This document shows, piece by piece, positions 12,001-26,100 of a DNA stretch of 64,000 nt (its first letter is position 1; the number at the start of each line of letters is the position of its first letter). The stretch comes from Oxytricha trifallax (Eukaryota > Ciliophora > Spirotrichea > Sporadotrichida > Oxytrichidae), in NCBI GenBank assembly GCA_000711775.1, contig ARYC01016985.1, positions 62,001 through 126,000 on the forward strand, read 5' to 3'. Made by a program: the position numbers and the translations under genes. The notes beneath the pieces were generated by a model. It did no database searches. It saw only the letters and a list, made by a program, of their open reading frames with translations, and was not told the DNA's origin.

Positions 12001-13531
12001 AGACTAGAAAAGACCAGAGTACAATTTAAAAGAAGAGAAGTTAGTATCATTCAATCAAGATTATTTCAATCCTGATGTAAAAAGTCTCAATCCTTATGAA
12101 TAGCCTGGTAAATTCAATGCACCTAGACATGAACCTAAAATCATGAAGAGAGGAGAGTCTTAAATATAAACTGTCTAATAGATAGATTTTGGTGCATCAC
12201 TCGATGGACAGAGTAATTTCATGCCGATCGGTGGACCATTAGGAATAGGAGGAAATAACTTCACCGAAAACCCCTAGAAAGGAGGTCAATTTTAAAATAA
12301 CAATAACTTCAATCCCCCAATATAAGGCAAAGAGAATAAATAAAGTAATGGTTTGAACTATATGAATCAGTTGAAAGATATGGGGGCTGGTAATATAAGA
12401 TTGGATACTGAGGGTGCTGAGGACACCATGGATTTCGTAGAAAGGATCATGAATGGTGGAGAGAAAAAGAAGCCAGCAGAAAAAAAGCAAGACGAAAGAC
12501 TTGCAGATAAATTTGATGGGAATTTCGATTTTAATCTGCCTCAGATTCCTGCATATGAGGGCATTTAGAATGACTATATAAAGAAAGAGTCAAAACCTTA
12601 GTAGAACTAATTTAATAGCATACCACAAAATAACTTAAAAAATGAATCTCCAGATATATTTGCAAAGGGTCTTGGGGCTTATGCGTATGGCGGCAATAAC
12701 CCTACTGGTCAAAGCTTGGATGGGACTATGAATACAATTGGTACTTTAAACTCTATAAATCTTGATAATTTAAATAAGAAAAATGAAGATCGAATGGCGA
12801 AATTAGGACTAGCCTATGATAGCTTAGAGATGACACAAAATACTCAAGTTAACTATGGTGAACCCAAAAATATTAATAAAAATGATAAGGGATACTCAAA
12901 TCCATTTAATGAGCCTACTAGTTATAAACCACAAGTATAAGATAGCAGTGATCTCAAGAATTTTGACAATATTATTTTAATAAAAATATTTTAGTAAGGA
13001 CTAAATATATAAATGAATTACTCTTATCATTCTAAAGTCCATATTTAAATTAATGCCATAATCTTTTTTTTAAATAATAAATTATGATACTCTTTATCAA
13101 TAATTAAAAATGTTAACCATTTCACCAGTTAATCTAAAAAAAATTATTTTAGTTTCTTATTTAATTAATAATTAATCAATATCTTATTTGACTTGATAAA
13201 AAGTGACAAGACTCAAGATCCAAATATTTAAATATATTTCTTTTATTATTTAAATAGAGGTGGAAGTTAAAGCGGAAAAATCCCTCACTTAAACCAAAGA
13301 AATTCCCAGGCAAACATGCAATATATGCGAGACACTAGAGACCAATTCATGGCTCCTAAGCTAGGGCACATTGATGAAGACGGAGGAGAGGACTTCGAGG
13401 GGACATTCAAAGCTTATAAACCTAAAAACTAAGAATCAAATTATAATTCCAAAAATGATGCATTCAAGATGCCGACTGATATTAGGAGATACGACTCATT
13501 CTTGGATAACAATGATTTAGCTTTGGACTGA
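9038..13531 (+). CDS. CSPP1-like coiled-coil centrosome/cilium protein
   Basis: Removing three confident IESs gives a frame from ATG 9038 to TGA 13529-13531, about 1,300 codons. The N-terminal third is Gln/Asn/Pro-rich and disordered. Two basic-acidic coiled-coil blocks, near 10020-10120 (KQKEYLAQIQ...EILEKEEKKK) and 10890-11040 (NNVLRQQMEEQKRRKEEE), carry the 'Y..L..QI.EK..RK' signature of CSPP1 and related microtubule-associated proteins. A third helix (ELKSNFIEEIGKLRNEMNSQ) follows at about 11320-11420. The C-terminal third is low-complexity with Gly- and Asn-rich patches. CSPP1 acts at spindle poles, centrosomes and cilia; assignment is by motif only. One TGA (10037-10039) stays in frame in the first coil and lies in a possible 12-bp mini-IES. 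Confidence 0.7.
10029..10040. other. Possible 12-bp mini-IES, pointer AAATTC, contains TGA
   Basis: AAATTC at 10029-10034 is repeated at 10041-10046. The 12-bp unit carries the only in-frame TGA in this 1.6-kb segment. Loss is in frame and leaves YLAQILEKEEKKK. The alternative is a sense-to-TGA mutation, because the full-length spacing fits the CSPP1 motif slightly better. Confidence 0.4.
10651..10754. other. IES, 104 bp, pointer TGAT
   Basis: TGAT at 10651 and 10755. The frame changes across this AT-rich insert, and this repeat is the one I found that restores it (KLRAPD to TFKDNSKF). Confidence 0.55.
11680..11770. other. IES, 91 bp, pointer GATA
   Basis: GATA at 11680 and 11771. Excision restores the frame between TQMKQD and TPFNSFSQP. 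Weaker because of the short pointer. Confidence 0.55.
13002..13250. other. IES, 249 bp, pointer TAAATA
   Basis: TAAATA at 13002 and 13251. Excision joins the upstream frame to NRGGSQSGKIPHL, which runs to the TGA stop at 13529. Confidence 0.65.
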
Positions 13532-14118
13532 TATTTAGAAAAAATAATATATGTCATATTGTAGTTAGATAATTTAGTTCACTTATTAAAATAAAAGAAT
13601 TTGGTTTTTTAAGTAAAATTTAGGAATTTAAAAAGCCTATTTAAATTTTTTATTAAAAAAAAGAATTTTTGGCTATTATAAGTATCACTTTCTTTATATT
13701 TATATACACCTTAAATTATAACAGATAATCTTGAAAAAAATTTGGATATATATAAATTAATAGATTAAGGATTCTAGAAATTATTTAGTAAATAAAATTA
13801 TTCGCCTCTATGTTTTTAATTTTAATATACTAAAGTAAATTTGAGCGAAATCGTTAAAAAATTAAATTAATAGTATTAAAATTATATTATTGATAATGAA
13901 TTTGCATAAAACAACAAATCCTGGAAAAAATAAATAATTATAAACCTAAATTATAAATATTTAAGAAGTAAAAATTATATATAATTTTGGGCTATTATAA
14001 ATATAAATTTCTTATTAAATCCTTAAAATTAAACACTTCAAAACGAGGTAATGTGCTATAATTAGAGAATATTATGCTAAGATATGAAAATTTTTTTTAG
14101 TTTGTAATAACATAAATG
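13532..14118. other. AT-rich intergenic stretch
   Basis: Convergent spacer between two stop codons. I see only AT-rich sequence with no open frame of natural composition. Confidence 0.5.
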
Positions 14119-17100
14119 TCAAAAAATGCTGCAATAACTCTCTTATTTTTAAGGTACTTCTTATTTTTAAGGTACTTCTTATTTTTTAGGTATTTCTTAG
14201 TTTTTAGGTATTCTTCTCAAATCTATTAGGTACTTTATTGCGTCAAAGTCTGATTCTCTATTCCTTTATTCTGCCAAAGACGTGAGTTTTTCCATAAGGC
14301 ATCTTTTGTATTCGGCTATAGATTTTTTATATTCTTTATCACCACTTTAAACAGAATGCTCCCACTCTTCAGTTGATTCCATTACAGTAGAAAATTCATT
14401 ACTTTCAACAACAATTTCAAAAATAATACTTTTAGCTTCCCAGCGAATGTTTCTGATACTTCCATTGCCACTTGAATCAAACTTTGGAGCTGCTTTTAAA
14501 ACCCCTTGATTTATATTTAAATGGATAGGGAAAAATTGTCAAAAATAAAGAGATCTATTTTAGTTGCTATAATAGAAATTATTAGAATAATAAATTAATT
14601 AATGCTATCAGTAACTATATTATTCATTTCAATTATTTATTTCTTCCTAATTTACTATTGATTTTTTTAATTAAATTAATAAGTTTTTATTACATTTCCT
14701 TCTTTTGCAATATACACTTCCACTTTTGAAGAAGTATTCCAGGTAGGCTTAGATGTAAAATAATTTAGAGTACTATTTATTGTTCTTTATGCAAGATCTC
14801 CAGTTATCCCACCAGCAACAGCTCCTCCAAGAAATCCTAATAAACCACCTACGAACGCACCAACAACTACTCCACCAGGTCCGAAGATGACTCCATGACC
14901 TGCTCCTAATTCAAATCCACCGACAAATCCAGCAGTGCCTCCAGTTAACCCTCCAAGATTTTAAATTGAATATTTTGGCTATTCCTTTTTTTCCTCTTCT
15001 TAATTATTTTCTCTAAGTTCAGCTTTGTGGGTATATATTTTAAATTAACTGCCCTATTTTCTCATTTTTTTCATAACTGGTGAAGCTTCTTTTTCACGTA
15101 TATATTATGAAGTTTTCTAAATTTCTTTATCCAGATCTTCGAGAAATTACGGTTTAATGCAAATTGAATTTTGCAGTGTCTTATTTAAGAAGAGTCGCTA
15201 CACTTTAATCAACTCTTCTTAATTTTTATTCAGAACTTTAGCAAGTAATTTCGGTTTAGAAGACCAAAAAATGGGAGCCGATAATAATTTCTTATTTTTA
15301 TAGAACGTTAATGCACCCTTATTGACAAAATTATACCAAAACTGATCATCCTCTTCAATATTATTAACATAAAGGTATTTTGATAGAAATTCATAATATT
15401 AAAATGCGTCATTTCCCACTCTATTATTGTCAGCTTAGGTTATTATAAGCGTAATTAACCCGTTCATTTGAGGACCAAAGATAGGCAATAGACTTATATA
15501 AATCATATCAAGATAAGATTTATTGCTGTTAGCGCTATGAATCAACCAAATTGCGTCGATTTATTTTGTAGAATCTGATTGAAGAAGAGATAATTTTATA
15601 TCTGAGAGGATTTATTCTTTGAGACTTCCATCTGTATCGTTGAATCCCTTGGTGTCAAAAAGTCTAACTGGGATTCCTTCAAAATTGCATTCAAATTCCA
15701 ATTTTCATTTTATAAATTAAATACTTTTGGAGATAGAATGGAAAATATGTGAGTTTTATGATTATTAATAATAAAATTGGAAATTTTAAAAAATATACTA
15801 AATAAATAACTTTATATAAGCAATTAATATTTTTAGAATTTATTAATTATAGTTTTGATTGCTATTGATTTCAATTCAAATTTTTAAACAAAAATAACTT
15901 ACTCTTCAATAAATCAAATTAGATTTATCATTTCTTAAATATAAAGCTATAAATTTAATTTTGAATTTTTTTACTATTTCACTTTTTTTGCGGGTAGTTA
16001 TCAAAAAGTTTTAAAAGCGAAAGATGTAAAGTAATCATAACCCCAAAGACCCTTCAGTAATTTTATTAAGTTTTTGATTGATATAAATAGACTATTAAGA
16101 CATACTATATTAGCGTGTTAATAGGGATTACGATTTAAATATTATTGTTTAAAAGATTGAATTTAAAAATTACAGAAATAACAAAAATAATATTTTAACT
16201 AGAGATGCTGTCATTATTACTTATTTCAAGTTTCTGATGATACACGCTAACATTTATTTGATTCTTTATAAAATTTGATTATATTAAATAATGGTGAAAA
16301 TACTTACTTCACCATGGTTTCTAAGCAAAATCTTAGATTTTTTATGATTAATTAGTCAGTTTAAGAATTATAATAATAAATGTAAAAAATTTCTTATTAA
16401 TTAGCTTAATTGGCCTGTTAAAATTAATTTGGTTAAGAGATTAAATATAAATTAAAGTATGAAAATTATTGCAACATAGATTTTTATTTGATAGTTCAAA
16501 AAATAATTGATTTAATATTTTGGATTTTGTTGTTCTCTGTGTCAGATTCTAGGCTCACTTATAATTGTACTTTATTTTTTTGAGACTTCTTCCCTTGTGA
16601 ATTGTGTTATTAAAAAGCACTATTTCTTTAAGTGAGATATAAAGTACTTCGCCAAAACTATCATGACAAAATACTTCTTTTAGTTATCGAATTTTACAAA
16701 TTGTAACATCAATCATATTATCGGCTTCTAATTATCTCTTTGCTAGTTAGATAAATTACTTTAATTGAGAAAAGATTTCCATTTATCAAAATTAAGTAAA
16801 ATAAGTAAGTTGCAGAAATAAAATGTTCAAGACACTCATATTATAATAAGTATTCTTATGACTAATAAATTTAATAACTAAGATAGAAAAAACCAATTAT
16901 TTTTAAAATATTATAAAATATGTAAAATTTTTACACATTGATACTGTTTCTATCTATATATTGTTTATCAATTCATAATTAAATCTAGAGGATTAATATA
17001 AATTATCTTAGTTAATGTAAAAATGAATAATTAAGAATTAAGTAATGTTAAGTTAAAACAAAAGTTAATTTTAAATAATTCCTGTTCTACAATTCTTACT

Positions 17101-20100
17101 GATGTGGAATCCTTAATTATTGAAAAGTTATATAGTTAAGCTATTCTAAATTTATGATTTAATATAAATGTAATGCTAATCAGAAATACTGTAAATTAAC
17201 TTATATTTACAATTATCCACGTATCAAAAATAATTAATTTAAATTGTTAATAGATGCATATAGAATAGTGAAGGATAAAATGTTAAAATAATGATTATAA
17301 ATGATAAAATTTCAAAAACTAGAAGTGGGGCAAAAGTAAGAAAAATTTGCTACTTTTGCCCCACTTTTTTGACACTACAATATTAATGTATATTAGTATT
17401 AAATTATTATAAATTATGATACACTATTATTAGCTATGTTTAAGTTTGAATATTTAAATTTACAAATCACTTATTAGAAGAAAATTTTATTATTATCAGC
17501 AATAATTTTAATGCAATTAATTGCACTTCCAAATAATTAATTTCAGTCGAGGGTTCCCAGAATTCTTTTCATCTTTGCTATCTTTTATTCTAAATGATTT
17601 TGTTTTTTTATCCTTAAGTACTAAAGGAGGCTGGAATTTGATTGGTATAACCCATAGTTTAAATTTAGATTTGCTTTCTTGAAACACTTCGTACACGATT
17701 ATTTAAAAAATGCATTTTATTATATTTGATTTCTTCTATCGGCTTTAACCATAAAAAAATACTCAGGATCTCTCAATTCTAATATTACTAAAAAATTTGA
17801 ATCTAAAACTGAAACATTTCCATATAGCTATATCTTTTTCTGTGTTTGCACCTTTTGGTCATTATACTTCTATAATTTCTTCAAGAAAAAAGTTAATTGT
17901 GATTATAATGAGGAGAAGTTTATCTGTAGCAATCCTTATTCAACCAGCATCTTCATAACCATTTCACGACACTTCTTTCTTATTTATTGATAGAGCAAGC
18001 TAAGAATCAACTCTGGAACTCGTAAGCTGTAGATCTTTCTTTTTATTTTCATAACTATCTTATCCTCAAGTTAGAAGTAAAGTTTCGTCATTCATTTTCA
18101 AGAGAAAATAGTAACTTTTGTACACGGATTGAAATTTGAATGTTAAGCTTCAGAATCTTTGTTCATCAACTGTTGGTTTCCTTGAAAAAGCTTTTGTTAA
18201 AGTCACTTTATAGATCTGTGTGATTATTTCTAGACATGGTTCTCTATAATCAACATCCTAATAAATGGAGACTTATTCAATTCAATCATTATTTTATTTT
18301 AATTTAATTAACAAAAACTTCTTACTTTTCGGGACTGTATGGATATTAGCAATCGTTAAAGTGTTCTTTTAAAAATGTTCATTGTAAATAATAAAAAGTA
18401 TATCTTTTACAGTTGAAGAAATTTTAAAGTAGTTTGTTGCATTTTTTTGGGGATATATTTGTCTTACATACATTTTCATTCTATTTAGTTATACTTATAC
18501 ACTTAACCATAATACTCAGTCTAAATGAATAAAATGATCAAATATTTTTAATTTATATATTTACTTATAATTTTTATAGTATTATTTATTAAGCATATTT
18601 ATAGTTACCGACGAGTAAGACAGAAAAGATAAATGCACTAAAATATGAGAAGATGTAAAGATAAAAATTTGAATAACACATATTGAAAAACTCATTCAGT
18701 TGTTAGAAGACTTTGGTACTGAAAAGATGCATCTTCTGGATCACGATACTCATGAATTCCAATCAAGAAGAAATTTTCAAGAAAATCCTAACGCCATACT
18801 TAATAATTAATATCACCATTTAATTTGTAAATATATGCATTAAATTATACTGATTAATTAAAAATATAACTAGAATCGATCTTGATCTCTAGATTTTAAT
18901 TTAAATTTCATTTGGCACTCACAATTCAGAAAATGTATTTATATTTATTAGATTTATTATAATAATTCTTAAATTAAATGTTATCTTAATTTCGTATTAA
19001 ATTACAATAATGAAGACGACAAAAAAAAAATTAAAGAAAATTTTAAAATTAGAGGCTTATCTTAGCATTGTCATTGTAATGTGTTTGTCATAGCTGTGCG
19101 CTATTGGAGTAACTCACAGTTAGTTACAAAAAATAAAGTATGTATGATCCTGATTCTCAAAAGTCTTTATGCTTAAAGGAAAAAAGTGTAATTGTTCCGA
19201 TTGATATCCCCCAGCCTATCACAACTCTCCCCACCATTTACCTATCATTTTCCCCAAAAGAATTACCCCATTTCAATGAAAAAGTAATCCCCAGAGTCTC
19301 AATCAATTTCCTTTACGACATCTCGATCTCATTAATTAAAACTTAATACAAATTTTTTTTTCTTCAATAAATTATAAATATTGAAATAAGAATTGTAATT
19401 GTATAAATGTTATATATATATATCTATCTATCATAAAAAAATTCCTTTAAGAAGTCTTTTAACCCTCTAAGTTTTAATTTGTTGCTAAAGTCTAATGTGG
19501 TATAGTTTAGATATTAAATTTCATTTTTAAAACAAATTGTCTCTACCTAATGAAACGCAAGTTCTAGAATATTTTTAACTTTCTCTTACAACTCTTGTAA
19601 TTTAGATCCAACTAAAGCCTCAACCATTTTGATAATTATCGAAAAAACATCAAGCCTCTCATCACCAGTCAAAATTTCGGTTAAATATTCAAGATTTTTT
19701 GGATTTAGCTTAAATCAAATTATAAATTGATCAAATATACTTTAAAATGAAAAATGTCTGATCATAAGGTGCAGTGACATTGATGTATGTTGCAAAAAAC
19801 ATTTCTAAAATTTTTTATTTTACAGAGGTTGCGCCTGGAAAGACAAAAGGCGTCAACGAAGAGATAGTTCAAGAGGGTGTTGTAGTCAATTGCGAACTGG
19901 GTTATCAATTGCGAACTGTGAGTGTCAATTGCGAACTCCATTGTCAATTGCGAACTCCAGTGTCAATTGCGAACTCCAGTGTCAATTGCGAACTCCAGTG
20001 TCAATTGCGAACTCCAGGTCAATTGCGAACTATACAATTGCGAACTATAATAATAAATTTTAATTTTATATGCGAGAGCTGGCAAAATAAATAAAAAAGC

Positions 20101-23100
20101 AGGGTCTTAGGGGTGCAGCCCCTTGTTATCGCAATGCGATAAAAAGTAATTGCAGGGTCTAGGGGGCGGCAGCCCCCAGTGGGAGGGGGTTTCGGGGGAG
20201 GGCAAAGCCCTCCCCCGAAAAACCCATTTGACCTCTTTTGTTAGTAAATTGATGTAATTAGTTTAAAATTTAATCGTTAAATTATAATAATTAAAATGGA
20301 ATCATTTTTTTCATAAGTCAAATAAACATAATAAGACTCAGTTACTTAATAAATACTAAAAAGATTTTCAGACATAGGTATATTGAAAATAAAACTTTAA
20401 TGTATACGCTGCTAATCATAGATGTCTATCAAACTTTATAACATAACTAATAGTTTTGAAAGTGTTATATATGAATGTGATATCTATAAATGCAGATCAA
20501 GAAAGTCTATAAGATAAGGACTTAATTTATACTGTCCTTCAAACATGTCATTAGAAATTCTTGACGACGTTATTTTCAATTTATTTCCTTGTGGAATCAA
20601 TATATCTGAAGCAGTAAAACACCTTTCTGATCACTGACAGTTGAGAACTACAAGATAGTCTATTAGCTAAATTTATCAAAATTTGAGGAATATTATCAAA
20701 GATAAAATGTTAATAGAACAACAAAACTTTTAATTAAAAGATAGTGTCCAAATGGACGAGTCGCTATGGACACATAGGTCCTTAAAGTATAGTCATCCAG
20801 AAGATACAATATATGACAGATAAATATGGATTGTTGGTTTAATAGAAGAAGGAAGCTAAAGATATAAAATATTTAGTGTCTTGAATAGGACAACATAAAC
20901 ATTAGAGGATTTAATTTGAGAAAATGTAGAAAGGGACAGTATTGTCCATACTGACGGTTGGGCAAGCTATATTGCAATAAATTGGGAAGAACTTGAAATG
21001 AGACATGAAAGACATATCAATTAATCACAAAATGGAATATAAAGAACAATTGAACATAGCAATTTAATTGAAGGATTATGGGCAGTCCTCAAATATCATA
21101 TCAAACATGTATATAATACATTACCAGGAAACCCAGAATAAATAGAACCATATTTATTTGAAGCTCTATGGAGAAGAAACTAAGCATAATTTTAAAAATC
21201 ATAAGATCGTTAATATTATATCTAACAGACATTTAATATTAATAATATATGAATATTTAACGATTAAATTTTAAACTAATTACATCAATTTACTAACAAA
21301 AGAGGTCAAATGGGTTTTTCGGGGGAGGGCTTTGCCCTCCCCCGAAACCCCCTCCCACTGGGGGCTGCCGCCCCCTAGACCCCTGCAATTACTTTTTATC
21401 GCATTGCGATAACAAGGGGCTCTGCCCCTTGTGACCCCGTTAGGGGCTGCACCCCTAAGACCCTGCTTTTTTTATTTATTTTGCCAGCTCTCGCATATAA
21501 AATTAAAATTTATTATTATAGTTCGCAATTGTTACCACAGTTCGCAATTGACACTGGAGTTCGCAATTGACTCTGGAGTTCGCAATTGACACTGGAGTTC
21601 GCAATTGACACTGAAGTTCGCAATTGACACTGGAGTTCGCAATTGACACTCACAGTTCGCAATTGTTACTACAGTTCGCAATTGACTACAACACCCGTTC
21701 AAGAATTCCAAGAGAGAAGGGCAAAAGATTTAAAATTTTCGTTGATGACGATGAAGATGAAACGTTTTCTTAAAAATGCATTTACTATTGTTATCATAAT
21801 TGTAACTAATATTTCTAATTTATTTCAATTAACATTTCAGCTTATTTCAACAACAATAAATCTTGATAATGGATTCTAGTAAATAATAGCTTGTATCTCG
21901 AGACAAAACATCTTTAAGATATTAATGAAAAAAGCTGTAATCTGTTAAAAATTTTTGTTTTAAATCATCTTGGAGTAATTTTACGGTCATGGGAAAGATA
22001 AATTTATAAACGATTCCTGATTAATAGAGCTCTTAATCCTCATTAATTAATATTAAGATAAATTATATTGTACCTTTGATAATTAAATATTAGTTTTTAG
22101 CATCTATCCTAGGGACTACTGACATCATTCCTGATTTAAATAAATTCTGTCCTCACCCCAAAAATTGCTTCATACACACTTAAAGTTTGCACTTATTTAA
22201 ACTGTGTAAATGAGTCATTTATTTCAATTGATTCTAGGATATTGAATAATTTTATAGTCTTTTTCAAGATTTGTATAAGTAAAGAGATTTTGAGGGTCTT
22301 GAACTTTTGAATAAGGAAGGTTAAATTTGATCAAGTTTTATCTCAAAGCTAACCTATTAATCAAATGGACTTCATTTATTATGTAAGTTCAATTAATTTA
22401 ATTTATTCTTGAGAATAAAGCTTGATTTACTAAAATATAAAATAGTGGTGTTTGACATTTATGTATTAATATTCTTTATGCTACTGTCCTAAGAAGATAT
22501 TGTTTTATTATTGATTAGTTGTTCAAGGTTAGGATTAACTATTATTGCGAGGTATCATCTTGAACATCTGATTTGTGATGGTAGCCAAATTACTCATATA
22601 CTCTGCTATTTATATCAAAATTTAGGTAAGAATTTAATGAGAAATTAATAAGAAAAACTTAAAATTTTAGAATAAGCCTTGATCAAGAAGTCATGAGCGC
22701 CAATGTGAATAATTAGCTAATTTTTTCACATAAATATATATATATATATGTCTGAATTATTGTCGCAAAGTAGGCATCGGTACATGCCCCCATGTTTAAG
22801 CTGCATAAATTGCCATTGTCTCTTTCTCTTAAGTTCAGAATGAGTATTATTATATTCCCATAAATTGAATTATTATAAAGTCTTAGGATTTTAACTTAGC
22901 TATTGGTTCGACTTGAACTCCTCCCTTACTATTGTAGGAATAAATTGATTTGGGAAAATATATTTAAATTAATTAATTAAAATTAGAATTTCGTGGCAGT
23001 TACTTTTCTGGAAACCTAGACAATATGGTAATTGTTCAATAGAGATTTCAAAATCAGCTGGACTTTACTATTGGCGGTAACCCTCTATCGTATCCCCATA

Positions 23101-26100
23101 GAGAGATAACTTGATTTAAATTTTGAGTGATTTGTTTTTTAGTTGAATTTAATGCTTAAATTTAAGTCAAGTTATCTCTCTATGGGGATACGATAGAGGG
23201 GTACCGCCAATAGTAAAGTCCAGCTGATTTTGAAATCTCTATTGAACAATTACCATATTGTCTAGGTTTCCAGAATGTAAACTGCCACGAAATTGTAATT
23301 TTGATTAATTTATTAATAATTTTCCCAAATCAAATCTACTCCTACAATATTTGACATAAAGATTTATTTATTTTTCATCTCCTTTCTTTTTTTTGTATTG
23401 GAAGACCATTTATTTATTTCTTAGTAATTGGAATTATTTATCATTTTTCTCTTATGAAATTTATAATTAACCATCAATATCAAAGTTAATGATTAAATAA
23501 TGAGACTCTTCTCATATTAAATTCCTATAATTTAATGATTATTAATTGGTATATTAAAGCTAACAAAAAAAAAGCTAAAATTAATGAAATTCTGGCTTTA
23601 ATTAATCTATATTTATTTGTAAAAATATAACATAAATAAAAATATATGTCTCCGTAATAAGCTCTTACGCTTATGTAAAAAAATATTAATGGACTATAAC
23701 TTTAAAAATCTCCATGAAAAAATATTAATATTGATAAATAATACCAAAAATCAGAGTTGACAGCGCTGATTTTTTTCTTACTTTAATATAAAAGATTTGT
23801 AAACATATTTAATTTACATTAATCGTTTTCTTAATAGGAAGAAATCTAAAAAGTAATACATAAATTGTTTAAACCATTAATCTAATTAATTTATGTCCTT
23901 TTACATATAAAACGAATATGATATTTATTAATAAATATATATATTAAGAAGCACGTAAATATTTAATACTAAGTCATTAAAATTATAATTGTTTTGTACA
24001 TCAATTAACTCTAGAACAATTAACAAAGTCTCAAAACACAAATTTAAGAACTTTTGAGTGGAGTCTCAGTACTAATTATGATTGGTATATTCATCTAATA
24101 TATTCATGAAAAAATAATTTAGTTTTATGTTTTAGTGGGATATCATATGCCAGCTTTTAAGAAGACAAGCATGAAATTTATAAAATGTTCTCTTATCCAA
24201 GAGGGAGCTACCAAAATAGGCTGACGTCATTTATACTAAAGTGCCAAATTATTCTGAATTCATTGTGAGCTACATATATAATAATGTCAAAAATGATCAT
24301 GTGCTAATGAGATACTTGGGCATTTATGATGGAGTATCCTCTTGCATAACGGATGCATTTGAACTAATTATAAATATTTATTTTTGTTTCAATTTAATTT
24401 TATGTATTAACAATCCTTAATTAAATTAATTATCCTAAGCTTTTATTTTTAGAAATTAAAGCAGTTTCTTTCACTGTTAGTACTATTTTCCTCTTTAATT
24501 GACATTATTTACTATTACGGCTTAGAAATTTTACGATTGCTCAATTTGAACTACTTATTATATTAACGCCATCGTTTATTCCTGCTTCACGCTGGAAATA
24601 AATTTAAATGCAATTTTATAATATTTAAGGGATATGGAGTATTGAAAATAGTATTCTCCCTTTTCTGTCAACTGCCTCCTTGAAAAATCTTGAGTGATGT
24701 GCTCTTAAGTTATCAAGATATATAATAAGTTGGTTTTCTTTGTGGTGATGTTCGAGATCCTCTAATACATAGATTAAGTCATGAATTTTAATTGATGTTT
24801 TTAACAATCCTAAATGCTTCAAATCCTTTATTGAGTTGATTATGACTAAAGTTACAAGGGTATTTAGAGTGAGTTCCTGTTTTTCAAGACTAAGCTTTAA
24901 TATTTTGAAGCTCAAGCTTTCCAAAGATGAATGATCCTTAAATGTTGTTTCATTCAAGTAGATTTTATTTTAATTAACTTTTTTATTCACTAAATTCTGA
25001 GTTAACTCTTTGCAAATCAAAATAAATTTAATTTTGTTAAAGCTTAATTAAATTGTTGTCACTCTTACAAATTTTATACTTAATGTCCTTCTTTTTACAT
25101 TAGTTACGAAGTGTGGTTATGATTTTAAATATTTGGATATCTACGATGAAATACAATCACTCGCTGCTTTAACGAAAATGTGATATACTCATATATTTTA
25201 CATTGATATTAAATAATTTATTTGCTCTAAAGTTAATGTTTTAGTATTTTTTCAAAATGGGGCTAATGGTTTTTGTATTTTTTAAATATTTTAGTATCTT
25301 TTATATTTATTTTATTTTTATCCCAATAGGATCTAGCAATTATTCAATAGTTTCAATTATTTTATTATTCGGTTATTAACTAGGTTTTCTGTATTCTAAT
25401 TGACAAACAAATTTAATTATATTCACTTTCACAAAGGTTAACATCTCATATATAAGAAATTCTAAAATTTAATTCGTTAACAAAATTTACCAATTTTACT
25501 TCAACTTATTATAAATCTTTTTCCCTATTTGTTAACTATATGTTACAAATTTAAATTTTATTTATTAATTATTATTTTACATTTTTCTATTGTTTTGTAA
25601 ATACTCGTTTTATAAAATAATTATACCCTTTTTATATTTTATAGCTATAAAGTTAATAAATAATAGTAAAATTTAATGATTATCATATAATAATAAATAA
25701 AATGAAAATTTTTCATTCTTAAATAAATTATATTAGGCATAATTCCAAAAAATGTCAAATATTTTTTTCAATTTTTTTGTTATAATTCTATAAATCTTTT
25801 AACATAATTTTATTATTTTATAGCAACATTAAGTCAAAAAATAGAATAATAATTTTTATAATAAAATTGAATTTTTGTGATCGTGTCGTAAAGGAAATTG
25901 ATTGAGACTCTGGGGATTACTTTTTCATTGAAATGGGTAATATTTTGGGGGAAAATTATAGGTAAATGGTGGGGGAGAGTTGTGATAGGCTGGGGGATAT
26001 TTAATAAAATCGACTAATTCCTAAACTGACTAATTAATCATAAAAAAATCTAAGATTTTGCTTAGAAACCATGGTGAAGTACGTATTTTCACCATTATTT

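Larger units (their letters stand above)
19774..21879 (+). pseudogene. Coding fragment interrupted by the Merlin-type element
   Basis: A frame from 19774 (MTLMYVAKNISKIFYF) reads through EVAPGKTKGVNEEIVQ into the target site. After the element it resumes as EFQERRAKDLKFSL. With one copy of the 8-bp duplication GTTCAAGA the two halves are in the same frame. I do not recognise the protein; it is probably part of the larger element's own coding DNA. Confidence 0.45.

Noticed and set aside
17521..18490. A ~330-codon minus-strand frame with seven in-frame TGAs that reads like protein
   Set aside because: The two other minus frames are equally open or better (one has four TGAs). With TGA as the only stop, long open frames arise by chance in AT-rich DNA, and no family motif was seen.
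19880..20045. CRISPR-like array of ~20-bp repeats
   Set aside because: The units are contiguous with no unique spacers and are mirrored at the other end of a transposon; they are TIR subrepeats.
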